DNA of 64,000 bases, from the NCBI RefSeq assembly GCF_051488665.1, contig NZ_JBPSEG010000010.1:57460-121459 (forward strand), read 5' to 3'. Below the pieces are notes generated by a model. That model was not told where the DNA came from, did no database searches, and saw nothing but the letters and a program-made list of their open reading frames with translations. The DNA comes from Melioribacter sp051488665 (lineage in GTDB: Bacteria > Bacteroidota > Ignavibacteria > Ignavibacteriales > Melioribacteraceae). The position numbers and the translations under genes are program-made. This document shows positions 52,376-61,953 of the stretch, in pieces. The stretch's first letter is position 1, and each line of letters starts with the position of its first letter.

Positions 52376-52477
52376 TCTTCCCTCAATTGAATGATACGTC
52401 AAACTAAAAATAACTTCTTCTAAATGCAACAAAAATATCCTGTTTTATTATCTTTGTATTAAAAAAAGAAATTTATT

Positions 52478-53182
52478 ATGAAAACCTTAGAAAACAAATG
52501 GGCTCTGGTAACCGGAGCCAGCCGGGGAGTTGGAAGACAAATTGCAATCGGACTGGCGGAAAGAAAGTGTAACTTGATTCTTCATGCCCGAAGTAAATCG
52601 AATCTAACCGCGACGGAAAATCTGATAAAAAAATACGGCGTAAATTTTATATCGGTCGAAGCCGAGCTATCCGACGAAAAACAAGTCGACGGAATGATAT
52701 CCGAGATAAAAGAAAAAATCGGAACGGTAGAAATTCTTTACAATAATGCGGCAATAATGAGCAAATACAATGAAGATTTTTTCAGAATCGACATCGACGA
52801 GTATAAAAAAATATTTGAAGTAAACGTTTGGACTGTAATCAGATTATGTTCGGCATTTGCGCCGATGATGAGAAAGAATAAATGGGGCAGAATAATTAAC
52901 GTTACTTCAGGAATTGAGAATCAACCTCAGCTTGCGCCCTATTCGATATCGAAAGCTGCAATCGATAAATATACCAAAGACATTGCAGGAGAATTAAAAA
53001 AGGATAACGTTCTTGCAAATTTACTCGATCCCGGCTGGCTGAAAACGGATATGGGCGGTAAAGATGCCTGGTTCGAAGTGGAAACCGTATTGCCGGGCGC
53101 GCTCGTGCCGGCATTGCTGGACGACTATTCGACGGCAGGCGAACTGTTCCGCGCTCAGGATTATAAAATGCTGGAACGCTAA
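52478..53182 (+). CDS. SDR-family oxidoreductase
   Basis: A 234-residue classical short-chain dehydrogenase. It has the cofactor motif TGASRGVGRQIA (12-23), NNAA (89-92), Ser144 and the pair Tyr155/Lys159 (APYSISKAAID). The fold is like 3-oxoacyl-ACP reductase, but the substrate is unknown. It is the only plus-strand gene between the regulator and the catabolic operon and overlaps the acyl-CoA dehydrogenase gene by 4 nt tail to tail. Confidence 0.9.
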   Translation: MKTLENKWALVTGASRGVGRQIAIGLAERKCNLILHARSKSNLTATENLIKKYGVNFISVEAELSDEKQVDGMISEIKEKIGTVEILYNNAAIMSKYNEDFFRIDIDEYKKIFEVNVWTVIRLCSAFAPMMRKNKWGRIINVTSGIENQPQLAPYSISKAAIDKYTKDIAGELKKDNVLANLLDPGWLKTDMGGKDAWFEVETVLPGALVPALLDDYSTAGELFRAQDYKMLER

Positions 53183-54339
53183 AATATCGGATTCAGCCCC
53201 AGATGGCGCGCTATTACAATCCTTTGAATTTCCGAAGTGCCTTCGCCTATCTGCAATAGCCGCTGGTCTCTGTAAAAACGCTCTATTTCATATTCTTTCA
53301 TCAGACCGTAGCCGCCGTGAATCTGAAGAGCTTCGTCGGCAATTTCGCGCGCAATTTCCGAGCAATATAACTTTGCCATTGCCGCTTCGGTGGTAAAAGG
53401 TTTTTTATTGTCTTTCAGCCAGCAAGCTTTATACAGGAAAGTTCTTGCCAATTCGATTTTCATCGCCATATCCGCCAGCTTAAACGAGTTTACTTCGAAA
53501 TTGCCAATAAATTGTCCGAACTGTTTTCTGGTCTTCGAATATTTAAGAGCCAGTTCGAAAGCTCCCTGAGCGCAGCCCAATCCCATAGCGGCTATTGCAA
53601 GTCTTCCGGAATCGAGCGTCGAAAGCATAATTTTGGAACCCTCGCCGATTTTTCCCAATAAATTTTCTTCGGGCACGAAGCAGTCGCTCATAAACAATTC
53701 GGCTGTGTTCGAGGCGCGCCACATCATTTTGCCCTTTAAGGAGGAAGTTGTAAAACCGGGCGTTCCTGTTTCAAGAAGAAAGCAGCTGAATTCTTTATGA
53801 TCTTTCTCTTTAATTCCGGTTCGAGCTTTAATTGTGGCGCCGATTGTCAAAGGAGTGTCGCCGTTTGTAATGAATGTCTTCTGCCCGTTCAAAATCCAGC
53901 CGTTCTTAGTTTTGCCGGCGGATGTATTTGTTCCGTTTGAATCCGAACCCGCATCCGGTTCGGTCAAACCGAAAGCCCAAAGCGCATTTCCGCTTGTTAA
54001 TTTGGGAAGATATTTAAGTTTCTGTTCTTTAGAGCCGTATCTGAAAATCGGGCCGGTTCCGAGCGAATTATGAGCGGCAACAGTAGCCGCCTGCGAGGCG
54101 TCTACTCTGGCAAGCTCTTCGACAATAATTATATACGATAAATAATCGAGTCCCTGTCCGCCGAATTCGGGCGATACCGTTATGCCCAGAAATCCCATCT
54201 CCCCCATCTTTTTTGTAATCTCAAGCGAGAACTCCTCTTTTTCGTCGAGTTGTTTTGCAACCGGACGAATCTCATTTTCCGCAAAATCTCTTACCGAATT
54301 CCTCAACATTTCATAATCGCTGCCCAATTCGAAATTCAT
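53179..54339 (-). CDS. Acyl-CoA dehydrogenase
   Basis: A 386-residue FAD-dependent ACAD. It has FGLTEPDAGSD (FAD and substrate loop), WILNGQKTFITNG and the C-terminal QIHGGYGLMKEYEIERFYRD (split IHGGYGLMKEY, IERFYRD), followed by IGEGTSEIQRIVIAR, which holds the catalytic-base Glu of the MCAD/SCAD-type position. In this operon with a carboxylase and an enoyl-CoA hydratase it probably oxidises isovaleryl-CoA or citronellyl-CoA. It is the last gene of the operon. Confidence 0.94.
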   Translation of the reverse strand: MNFELGSDYEMLRNSVRDFAENEIRPVAKQLDEKEEFSLEITKKMGEMGFLGITVSPEFGGQGLDYLSYIIIVEELARVDASQAATVAAHNSLGTGPIFRYGSKEQKLKYLPKLTSGNALWAFGLTEPDAGSDSNGTNTSAGKTKNGWILNGQKTFITNGDTPLTIGATIKARTGIKEKDHKEFSCFLLETGTPGFTTSSLKGKMMWRASNTAELFMSDCFVPEENLLGKIGEGSKIMLSTLDSGRLAIAAMGLGCAQGAFELALKYSKTRKQFGQFIGNFEVNSFKLADMAMKIELARTFLYKACWLKDNKKPFTTEAAMAKLYCSEIAREIADEALQIHGGYGLMKEYEIERFYRDQRLLQIGEGTSEIQRIVIARHLGLNPIF

Positions 54340-54356
54340 GGAACCTCCCTATTTTG

Positions 54357-56147
54357 TTAATCTTTGAGAAGACGGCCCGGTACGGAAATTTTTTGATTAA
54401 GAAACGCCTGGGCATAAGTTTTACCCTGAGCGTCGATTTTCAAAGAACGGGTGCCTCCGCCGTCGAGCGATTTTTCCAGCAAAAAATTAAACGCATTAAG
54501 GTTTGGCAATTCGTACCTTACAACTTTGCCTTTACACAAATCCCTGAAAAGATATTTCATATAATCGGCGGTAAGATAATCTTTAAGGAAACGATAAATT
54601 TTTTCGTTCCTTGCAATTACTCCGATATTTGCCGTATCGCCTTTATCGCCCGACCTTGCCAGGCAAAGGTCGTAAAATCTTACCGGCGTATCCGCATCCT
54701 CCGGCAATCCGGGCACAAACGATTCAACTCCGGCTGAAATTTGCGCCTCGCTGCCGCCGTTCTCAATTTCTTTTTCAAAGCCGGTAACCGTCTCGATTTC
54801 AAATTTATCCTCCGGGAAGAAAAGAAGATAAGCTTTAACTACGGATTTAGGTATAAGAGCCGGCCAGTACGTAATTACGCTTCGAGGTCTGGGACGCCCG
54901 CCAGTGACTGCAATTCCGGGAGGCGAGCTAAGAATCAAAGGAGCTATTTGTTTCGAGAATTCATTCAATTTATTCAAATCGTAATCGTAAGCGCTGAAGC
55001 GCAACAATATTTCGTTTGCATCATCGTACTCTGCAAGCGAACCGTGGCACGCGTTAAACCCTACAAATTCGGTATTGGTTCTTTCAAAATCGATTTCCAG
55101 TCTGCTCCAGAAAATCTCTTTGATTTTCTCCGCTTTGCGTAGAACGCCGGGTCCGCTTACAATTACCGAGCCTTCTATTTTATATCCGTCTTCGTATGCC
55201 ATCGACACTTTATAAAAAGGGGTAGAAGGCTTGCCTTTAATATTTTTGACGCGCACTCTGTCGATATCTTCCTGAACAAGTTCTATCGATTTGAAATCCG
55301 CAATTACATCGGGCGAAATATATTCGGAAGGATTTCCCATTTCGTAAAGCAATTGTTCTTTAACCGTATTTATTGTTACGCTGCCGCCCGTATTATCGTG
55401 TTTTGTCACTACGAATTCGCCGTCGGGATAAACTTCGACAATCGGATATCCGAAATTGTCCCATTTGTCTATCTTATGCCAGTCTGAAAAATTTCCGCCC
55501 GAAGCCTGAGCGCCGCATTCGATAATGTGACCGGCTACAATTCCCGAAGCGAGCTTGTCCCAGTCGTCATAACTCCACCCGAATTCATAAATCATCGGAG
55601 CCATAGTAATCGATGTATCCGTAACCCTGCCGGTAATTATAATTTGCGCTCCTTTTTTCAACGCTTCCACAATCGGTTTTGCTCCCAGATATACATTCGC
55701 AGTCTGTAATTTATCTTTTACCGATTCGAAATTTTCTCCCGTTTCGATATTCCGGAACGAAGCTTTTTCGGGATAATATTCGTTAATCTTGTCGACAATA
55801 TCGTCGCCGTAGACAACAGCCACTTTCAGGTCGATATTCAAATCTTTCAAAACTTCGGTAATTTTTTTGCCGCATGCAACGGGATTGATGCCGCCGGCAT
55901 TCGTAATAACGACAATCCCCTTCTCTGCTATCAATCCGGCGTTTTCTTTTATCTGATCAATAAAATCGGTTACATAGCCGAGTCCGGGATTTTTCATCAT
56001 CTGTTTTTTAAGAATGCTCATCGTAATTTCCGCAAGAAAGTCCATCGTCAGATAATCTATTTCGCCATGCGTTATCTGTCTGTTGAATGCTTTTAGATCG
56101 TCGCCCCAGAATCCTCCCGCATTTGCAATGCGAAGTTTATTTTTCAT
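54357..56147 (-). CDS. AtuA-like protein (DUF1446 plus ferredoxin-fold domain)
   Basis: A 596-residue protein opening RIANAGGFWGDDLKAF. The DUF1446/AtuA domain spans to about 450 (AEITMSILKKQMMKNPGLGY, VITNAGGINPVACG, AQIIITGRVTDTSI). A shorter domain with VRFYDLCLARSGDKGDTANI (split YDLCLARSGDKGD, TANIGVIARN) covers about 490-590. AtuA was named from the acyclic terpene utilisation cluster of Pseudomonas, and homologues accompany leucine-type catabolic genes elsewhere; the reaction is not established. Overlaps the biotin-carrier gene by 11 nt. Confidence 0.88.
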   Translation of the reverse strand: MKNKLRIANAGGFWGDDLKAFNRQITHGEIDYLTMDFLAEITMSILKKQMMKNPGLGYVTDFIDQIKENAGLIAEKGIVVITNAGGINPVACGKKITEVLKDLNIDLKVAVVYGDDIVDKINEYYPEKASFRNIETGENFESVKDKLQTANVYLGAKPIVEALKKGAQIIITGRVTDTSITMAPMIYEFGWSYDDWDKLASGIVAGHIIECGAQASGGNFSDWHKIDKWDNFGYPIVEVYPDGEFVVTKHDNTGGSVTINTVKEQLLYEMGNPSEYISPDVIADFKSIELVQEDIDRVRVKNIKGKPSTPFYKVSMAYEDGYKIEGSVIVSGPGVLRKAEKIKEIFWSRLEIDFERTNTEFVGFNACHGSLAEYDDANEILLRFSAYDYDLNKLNEFSKQIAPLILSSPPGIAVTGGRPRPRSVITYWPALIPKSVVKAYLLFFPEDKFEIETVTGFEKEIENGGSEAQISAGVESFVPGLPEDADTPVRFYDLCLARSGDKGDTANIGVIARNEKIYRFLKDYLTADYMKYLFRDLCKGKVVRYELPNLNAFNFLLEKSLDGGGTRSLKIDAQGKTYAQAFLNQKISVPGRLLKD

Positions 56148-56658
56148 AATCTTGCCCCGCCGTAATTGGTTTTGTTTTAATTAATGTTTTCTCCGTATCG
56201 ACGTTTTCGCCCTCTTGAACAAATATATTTTCAACGTATAAATCAAACGGAGCGTAGATATTATTTTCCATTTTCATAGCCTCTACAATTATCAACAAAT
56301 CGCACGCTTTCAGTTTCGCTCCTTTTTCGACGCAAACTTTTACGACCTTACCGGGGATCGGAGATTTGATTTCTTCTTCTCCGCCCTTAGCGTCGACCGA
56401 ACCGTAATAGTCGTCGGATTCATTCCTATGCAGTTGATAATTTATTCCGTCCAGCGTGATAAATACTTTATCTCGATATGCGGATATAAAACAGCGATAT
56501 TTTTTGCCGTCGACAAGCAAAATCAATTCGTTTTCGCCGGCATATAAAATTTCCGCTTCTATTTCTTTCTGTCCCGCTTTAATAAAAATTTTATTACCGG
56601 ATAATTTCCGCGCGGAAACGGCGAGTTCTTTTCCGTCTATGTTTAAATTTTCTTGCAT
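56137..56658 (-). CDS. Biotin carboxyl carrier protein of an acyl-CoA carboxylase
   Basis: A 173-residue protein. The N-terminal half is a beta-rich linker domain; the C-terminal biotinyl domain has IKSPIPGKVVKVCVEKG and the biotinylation site VEAMKMEN. It is separate from the biotin carboxylase, unlike human MCCA, which fuses them. It lies between the biotin carboxylase and atuA-like genes. The start ATG has GGGAG upstream. Confidence 0.92.
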   Translation of the reverse strand: MQENLNIDGKELAVSARKLSGNKIFIKAGQKEIEAEILYAGENELILLVDGKKYRCFISAYRDKVFITLDGINYQLHRNESDDYYGSVDAKGGEEEIKSPIPGKVVKVCVEKGAKLKACDLLIIVEAMKMENNIYAPFDLYVENIFVQEGENVDTEKTLIKTKPITAGQDYEK

Positions 56659-56672
56659 TCATTCTCCCTTAT

Positions 56673-58154
56673 TTAAAGACTGCCGATAATCTTCCACACA
56701 TTAAATTCGTTATCAATAGCTTCTCCGTTTTTTATTTCGTCTTTGGCGCTTAATTTTTTTGCCGCATAAATTGCAGTCGGTATTTCGACTTCTAACGCAT
56801 TTCTCTTTTTATTCAGATGTTCTTTTAAATTTGCTTCCTCCGTTTTGCAAAAGTCGGTGTAGAATTGATTGTTTCTGAATTTATTGTTTTCCAGAATTGC
56901 CAGAAGGTATTCGATGTTGGTGTCGATACCGTGTACAATGTAATTTTTAAGCGAATAAATCATTTTATCGACAGCGTCTTCTCTGCTCTCTCCGTAAGTA
57001 ATTAACTTTGAAATCATCGGATCGTAATGCGGTTGAATTACTGAGGGCTCGATTATTCCGGTATCGTTCCTTACGCCCGCGCCGTACGGAAGCTTAATGA
57101 AATTGATAAATCCCGGCGAGGGACTGAAATTAGTCAACGGATTTTCGGCGTATATCCGGCATTCAATCGCATGCCCTCTCGGGTCTATTGTATCGAGATC
57201 GAGTCGTTCGCCGGAAGCAATCAGTATTTGATGCTTAACCAAATCGATACCAGTAACAAATTCGGTAACCGGATGCTCCACCTGAATGCGGGTATTCATT
57301 TCAAGAAAATAATAACGTCCTTTTTCATCCAACAGAAATTCGACAGTCCCCGCGTTATAATAATTTATCTCGCGGGCTAATTTAAGAGCGTCGTTTCCCA
57401 TTTTAACTCTTAAATCCTCACTAACAGAAGGCGAAGGCGATTCTTCGATAATTTTTTGATATCTGCGTTGAATTGTGCATTCCCGTTCGTTCAAGTGTAT
57501 AAGTTTGCCGAATTTATCTCCCAGGATTTGAAATTCGATATGTTTCGGTTTGGCTATATATTTTTCGACGTAAACGGTTCCGTCACCGAAATAGCTTTTG
57601 GCTTCCCTTCCTGCGGCTTCGAGCGCGCCGGGCAGTTCGTTTTTGGAATTAATAATTCGCATTCCTTTGCCGCCTCCGCCTGCCACAGCTTTAATAATCA
57701 ATGGGAATTCAAGATTATCCGCGCCTTTTAAGATAGTATTAACGTCGCCTGTAATTCCTTTAAGAACCGGCACGTTTAAGCGCCCGGCTAATTTTCTCGC
57801 GTTTAATTTATTTCCCATAGTTCGAATTGCCTGCGGCGAGGGACCGATAAAAATCAAATTGTTGTCGACGCACGCCTGCGCAAAATCGGCGTTCTCAGCC
57901 AAAAATCCGTAGCCGGGATGGATGGCGTCGGCGCCGGAATTTTTTGCCGCTTCAATTATTTTATCGATATTCAAATAAGTATCCTTCAAACTTCCATCGC
58001 CTATAAAAACGGATTCGTCGGAAATTCTGTTATAATAAGAATTGCGGTCGTCCGAAGAATAAATCGTAACGGTTTTGATATCCATTTCGCGGGCAGTTTG
58101 AATAATTCGGACGGCTATTTCCGATCGATTGGCAATCAGGATTTTTTTTATCAT
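56673..58154 (-). CDS. Biotin carboxylase subunit of an acyl-CoA carboxylase
   Basis: From ATG 58154 (the longer frame to 58211 would overlap the hydratase gene) the protein is 493 residues beginning MIKKILIANRSEIAVRIIQT. ATP-grasp motifs: KAVAGGGGKGMRI, ERECTIQRRYQKIIEESPSP (split RECTIQRRYQK, EESPSP) and FLEMNTRIQVEHPVTE. It carboxylates biotin on the carrier for transfer by the carboxyltransferase, probably to methylcrotonyl-CoA or a related enoyl-CoA. Confidence 0.95.
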   Translation of the reverse strand: MIKKILIANRSEIAVRIIQTAREMDIKTVTIYSSDDRNSYYNRISDESVFIGDGSLKDTYLNIDKIIEAAKNSGADAIHPGYGFLAENADFAQACVDNNLIFIGPSPQAIRTMGNKLNARKLAGRLNVPVLKGITGDVNTILKGADNLEFPLIIKAVAGGGGKGMRIINSKNELPGALEAAGREAKSYFGDGTVYVEKYIAKPKHIEFQILGDKFGKLIHLNERECTIQRRYQKIIEESPSPSVSEDLRVKMGNDALKLAREINYYNAGTVEFLLDEKGRYYFLEMNTRIQVEHPVTEFVTGIDLVKHQILIASGERLDLDTIDPRGHAIECRIYAENPLTNFSPSPGFINFIKLPYGAGVRNDTGIIEPSVIQPHYDPMISKLITYGESREDAVDKMIYSLKNYIVHGIDTNIEYLLAILENNKFRNNQFYTDFCKTEEANLKEHLNKKRNALEVEIPTAIYAAKKLSAKDEIKNGEAIDNEFNVWKIIGSL

Positions 58155-58173
58155 AAATTTTCCGGCAATAAAT

Positions 58174-58965
58174 TTATTTATTTTTACGCCAGGAAGGTTT
58201 TCGTTTTTCAAGAAAACTGTTCATCCCTTCCTGCCCTTCTGGGGAAACTCGCATCTCGGCAATAATTTTTGCGGTAATATTTCCGGCTTCTTCGTAGCTG
58301 TAAACGTTTACGATATCGCGAATCAATTTCTTGCATATTTTGACAGCCTCTGGAGCGGATCGCAAAAACAGCTCGACGTTTTCTTTGTATACTTTATCAA
58401 CTTCATTTTGTTTGACGACTAAATTCACAAGTCCCATTTTATTTGCTTCGAAAGCGTCTATTCTTTTGCCTGAAAGCATTAAATAGCGCGCGTTAAATTC
58501 GCCGATTCTTTTGATAACGTAAGGACTGATAACCGCAGGCGCCAATCCGATTTTAACTTCGCTCAGCACAAAGAAAGAATTTTCTTCTGCGATAACAAGA
58601 TCGCATGCCGCAACGATGCCGTTTCCCCCGCCGATGACGGCGCCGTGCACAAGCGCAATAGTCGGTTTGGCAAACGAATATATTTTATCGATTAATTTGG
58701 ACAGTTTTTTGCTGTCTTCGAGATTCGTATTATAATCGTACTGAGCCATTTTCTTCATCCAGTTCAGGTCGGCGCCGGCGCAAAACGATTCGCCGTTGCC
58801 TTTAAATGCGAGTAAACGACAGTCTTCCGTTTCCGCAGTATCAATTGCGTCAATCAATTCCTCAATCATTAAATCGTCGAAAGCGTTATGTATTTCCGGT
58901 CTGTTTAATACAATGAAATAAATTCCGCCTTCACGGATAAAGTTGATTGTTTTATAATTTTTCAT
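58174..58965 (-). CDS. Enoyl-CoA hydratase/isomerase family (methylglutaconyl-CoA hydratase-like)
   Basis: A 263-residue crotonase-fold enzyme. It has LNRPEIHNAFDDLMIEEL, the oxyanion loop FCAGADLNWMKKMA and GAVIGGGNGIVAACDLV; the AGADLxWM form is typical of the LiuC/AUH branch. EVKIGLAPAVISPYV completes the active site. It would hydrate 3-methylglutaconyl-CoA, the product of the carboxylase encoded alongside. Confidence 0.92.
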   Translation of the reverse strand: MKNYKTINFIREGGIYFIVLNRPEIHNAFDDLMIEELIDAIDTAETEDCRLLAFKGNGESFCAGADLNWMKKMAQYDYNTNLEDSKKLSKLIDKIYSFAKPTIALVHGAVIGGGNGIVAACDLVIAEENSFFVLSEVKIGLAPAVISPYVIKRIGEFNARYLMLSGKRIDAFEANKMGLVNLVVKQNEVDKVYKENVELFLRSAPEAVKICKKLIRDIVNVYSYEEAGNITAKIIAEMRVSPEGQEGMNSFLEKRKPSWRKNK

Positions 58966-58974
58966 CTGATACTC

Positions 58975-60585
58975 CTACATTCTGAAAACGCCGTAACGCG
59001 GTTCGGGAATCGGTTTATTCAACGACATAGAAATTCCGAGAGCAAGAATTTTTCTGGTATCAAGAGGATCTATTATTCCGTCGTCCCACAATCTAGAAGT
59101 CGAAAAATAAGGCGAGCTTTCGTATTCATAACTTTCGAGAATTTCGTTCAACAGTTTTTCTTTTTCTTCTTCATTCAAAGCTTTACCGCGTTCTTTTTTC
59201 AATTGAGCTTCTTTAATCTGAATCAAAACGCTAGCCGCCTGCTGCCCGCCCATTACCGATATTCGGGAATTGGGCCACATAAAAAGGAGTCTCGGATTGA
59301 ACGCTCGTCCCGCCATTGCATAATTGCCCGCTCCGAACGACCCGCCTGTTACAATTGTAAATTTCGGAACGTCCGCATTTGCAACTGCATGAACAAGTTT
59401 GGCGCCGTCCCGAGCAATTCCTCCGTGTTCGTATTGCTTTCCTACAATAAAGCCGGTTATGTTCTGAAGAAAAACAATCGGAACTTTACGCTGAGCGCAC
59501 AGCTCGATAAAATGAGCTCCTTTGAGAGAAGACTCCGAAAAGAGAATGCCGTTATTGGCGATTATACCGACAGTAAATCCCATAATGCGCGCAAAACCGG
59601 TAACAATTGTAGGAGCGTAGCGGGCTTTGAATTCATGGAATCTGCTGCCGTCCGCGATACGCGCTATAATTTCTCGCGCGTCCACTTGCTTTTTAATATC
59701 AAGCGGAATAATTCCGTAAAGTTCATTCGGATCGTAGTACGGCTCTTCGGGAGCGGCAATGTTTACGAATTGTTTTTTGTTTTTGGGCAGCGTTTCAAAA
59801 ACAGATCTGCATATTTTCAAAGCGTGAACGTCGTCTTCCGCCAGATGGTCGGACACGCCGGAAATTCTCGTATGAACGTCGGCGCCGCCGAGTTCTTCAG
59901 CGGTAACTTCTTCGCCTGTAGCGGCTTTAACCAAAGGGGGACCTCCTATAAAAATAGTTCCCTGATTTTTAACTATAATGGTTTCATCCGACATAGCGGG
60001 TACGTACGCGCCGCCGGCTGTGCACGAACCCATTACTATTGAAATCTGAGGAATGCCCAATCTCGACAATCTCGCCTGATTGTAAAAAATTCTTCCGAAA
60101 TGATCCCTGTCGGGAAAAACTTCGGCTTGCTGCGGCAGAAAAACCCCGCCCGAGTCGACCAGATAAACGCATGGCAGATTGTTTTCAATTGCAATTTCCT
60201 GAGCCCTCAAATGCTTTTTTATAGTTTCTTTAATATAAGTTCCGCCTTTAACCGTTGCGTCGTTGGCTACAATAACCGCTTCCCTCCCGTGAATAATTCC
60301 GATACCGGTTATAATTCCGGCGGATGGGAATTGATTGTCGTATTGGTCGAACGCCGCCAATTGGCTCAGTTCCAGGAAAGGAGTATCGGGATCAATCAGG
60401 CGTTCGACTCTTTCTCTGGGAAGAAGTTTGCCTCTGGCTTTGTGTTTTTCGACGGCTTCTTTTGATGCTCCGTTTTTGACCTGTTCGATGCGCCTGTGGA
60501 ATTGTTCAACTAATTCGCGGTATTGAGCGGCGTTTCGTTTAAATTCCGGCGAGTTGGGATTAACGTTCGACTTCAGTCTTTGCAA
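58975..60585 (-). CDS. Acyl-CoA carboxylase carboxyltransferase (methylcrotonyl-CoA carboxylase beta-like)
   Basis: A 536-residue carboxyltransferase with two crotonase-like halves. The N half has GIGIIHGREAVIVANDATVKGG (split GIIHGREAVIVAND, TVKGGTY) and MGSCTAGGAYVPAMSDE; the C half has GFIVGKQYEHGGIARDGAK (split FIVGKQYE, GGIARDGAKL) and GGSFGAGNYAMAGRAF. FIVGKxYE is the pattern of the MCC/geranyl-CoA carboxylase branch rather than propionyl-CoA carboxylase. TTG start with AAAGGAG upstream. It heads the operon. Confidence 0.93.
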   Translation of the reverse strand: MQRLKSNVNPNSPEFKRNAAQYRELVEQFHRRIEQVKNGASKEAVEKHKARGKLLPRERVERLIDPDTPFLELSQLAAFDQYDNQFPSAGIITGIGIIHGREAVIVANDATVKGGTYIKETIKKHLRAQEIAIENNLPCVYLVDSGGVFLPQQAEVFPDRDHFGRIFYNQARLSRLGIPQISIVMGSCTAGGAYVPAMSDETIIVKNQGTIFIGGPPLVKAATGEEVTAEELGGADVHTRISGVSDHLAEDDVHALKICRSVFETLPKNKKQFVNIAAPEEPYYDPNELYGIIPLDIKKQVDAREIIARIADGSRFHEFKARYAPTIVTGFARIMGFTVGIIANNGILFSESSLKGAHFIELCAQRKVPIVFLQNITGFIVGKQYEHGGIARDGAKLVHAVANADVPKFTIVTGGSFGAGNYAMAGRAFNPRLLFMWPNSRISVMGGQQAASVLIQIKEAQLKKERGKALNEEEKEKLLNEILESYEYESSPYFSTSRLWDDGIIDPLDTRKILALGISMSLNKPIPEPRYGVFRM

Positions 60586-60737
60586 TTGATTTCTCCTTTA
60601 ATAATTCAGCCGTCAAAAAATTAATTCATCAGCTGATTGAACCGGAAAAGCGCAGAAGTCGATCTAACTGAAGCCCCCCAATAATTTATTCGGATTATAA
60701 GACACTCTATGGCAATTTAACGAATTAATTTTCAAAA

Positions 60738-61277
60738 TCAAATCTTATTTTCCGGCGCATACACCGAAACAGCTCTGGCGGCATTAAGGAGTCTGAAAAC
60801 CGAAGCCGTAAAGGACGCGGCAATTAGCATTATCAGCGTAATGGGAATCCAATGATTGAACGACAAGCCTTCGTAAGCCATGAAATAAATGATTAGCAGT
60901 ATTAATCCCACGCTCATATTTACGGACAAAAAGAAATTTCCTATAATTCTTTTCGTGTTCTCATCGAGTTTGCCTGCAGCTTCCAGTTCGAATCTTTTGC
61001 AAATGACCGCATATGTATTAACCCATTTCTCTTTTCTTTTTAAGACCAGCGCATACAATAACGATTCGATTACAAGACCTGCCGACTGCTGGACTAACGC
61101 AATAGCAGTAATAATACTCGCCGATACCAATGCGGAATCGTCTATCCGCCCGAGCGATTCGGAACTGATTTTTGCAAGCGGATAAAGAAGCATCAATATC
61201 CGCCATATGCCGTAAGTAAATAATCCGGGAATAATTAAAGTCAGAAGAATCCAGATATTTTTTGTTATCGATTCCAT
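60738..61277 (-). CDS. Integral membrane protein of unknown function
   Basis: A 179-residue protein with about four membrane helices (ILLTLIIPGLFTYGIWRILM near the N-terminus, ASIITAIALVQQSAGLVIES, FLSVNMSVGLILLIIYFMA, PITLIMLIAASFTASVF). No family recognised. It stands alone, with a 150-nt gap to the carboxylase operon and a repeat-rich gap upstream. Confidence 0.7.
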   Translation of the reverse strand: MESITKNIWILLTLIIPGLFTYGIWRILMLLYPLAKISSESLGRIDDSALVSASIITAIALVQQSAGLVIESLLYALVLKRKEKWVNTYAVICKRFELEAAGKLDENTKRIIGNFFLSVNMSVGLILLIIYFMAYEGLSFNHWIPITLIMLIAASFTASVFRLLNAARAVSVYAPENKI

Positions 61278-61557
61278 TTTTCCATCTATTTTAATGAGTA
61301 ATTATTAACCCATTCTTGTGCGCATGAATCTTTATAAAACAAATGTATTCGAAACAGCAAATAGATGATAAGCATTTTTCCGGTTTATATCTACTTTTTT
61401 GGGAAGCGGTAAACAAATTAGGAAGTTGATTGAGCTTATAAACAGTGGTTAAGATGATTTTTCCAAATTAAAGGAAAACTGAGGAATCAATAAAACCGTG
61501 AGAATTAATGTCATTAGAATTGCGGGAAGGACATTGTGAAGCTTATGGGATACGTTT
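61278..61557. other. Gene-free AT-rich stretch
   Basis: No open frame, tRNA or recognisable regulatory site. It leads into a tandem repeat. Confidence 0.4.
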
Positions 61558-61625
61558 CGTGCTTCGACAAGCTCAGCATCCGTGCTTCGACAAGCTCAGC
61601 ATCCGTGCTTCGACAAGCTCAGCAT
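61558..61625. repeat. 23-bp tandem repeat, three units
   Basis: Units cgtgcttcgacaagctcagc + atc at 61558-61580, 61581-61603 and 61604-61625 (last unit one base short). The inner cttcgacaagctcag is, to my knowledge, a dispersed 15-mer seen in many unrelated bacterial genomes. Confidence 0.85.
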
Positions 61626-61659
61626 AATTATTAATTAATCAACCGGATTCTTTTATGAG

Positions 61660-61880
61660 GAGAGTCTTCCCGCTGCGCTATGCAAATCGCTATGGGGCGG
61701 GAGCCTGTCCGTCCCCTGACGGAATCGCTTCGCTCCCTCAACAATTCCAAGGAGTTTGCCCCGCGATAGGCGGGGTCCTGTCCGTCTGTGTCGGACTTAT
61801 CCGTCTGTGTCGGACTTGTCCGTCTCCTGACGGAATCGCTACGTTCACTCAACATTATCCCGCTGCAAGCGGGACTCTCT
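61660..61880. repeat. Palindrome-rich repeat patch
   Basis: Contains two copies of tgtccgtc-cctgacggaatcg (61707 and 61817), an 18-bp tandem ccgtctgtgtcggactta (61790-61825), and stem-loops with gcccc...gggc and cccgctgcaagcggg cores. The last core equals that of the element at 3283-3328. It lies just before the chemoreceptor gene's 3' end. Apparent short frames are not taken as genes. Confidence 0.6.
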
Positions 61881-61953
61881 GATTACGCTCAAACCATTAA
61901 TTAAACATTTACACAAATTATTTACACATCAAATTTAGTCTTCATAAAAGCAA

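Noticed and set aside
59203..60042. Plus-strand frame opposite the carboxyltransferase gene
   Set aside because: Antisense shadow: no recognisable motif, and the minus-strand protein is unmistakable.
61631..61855. Frames of about 75 codons on both strands in the repeat patch before the chemoreceptor gene
   Set aside because: Made of internal repeats of tgtccgtc and tcggactt text; no ribosome-binding site or family match.
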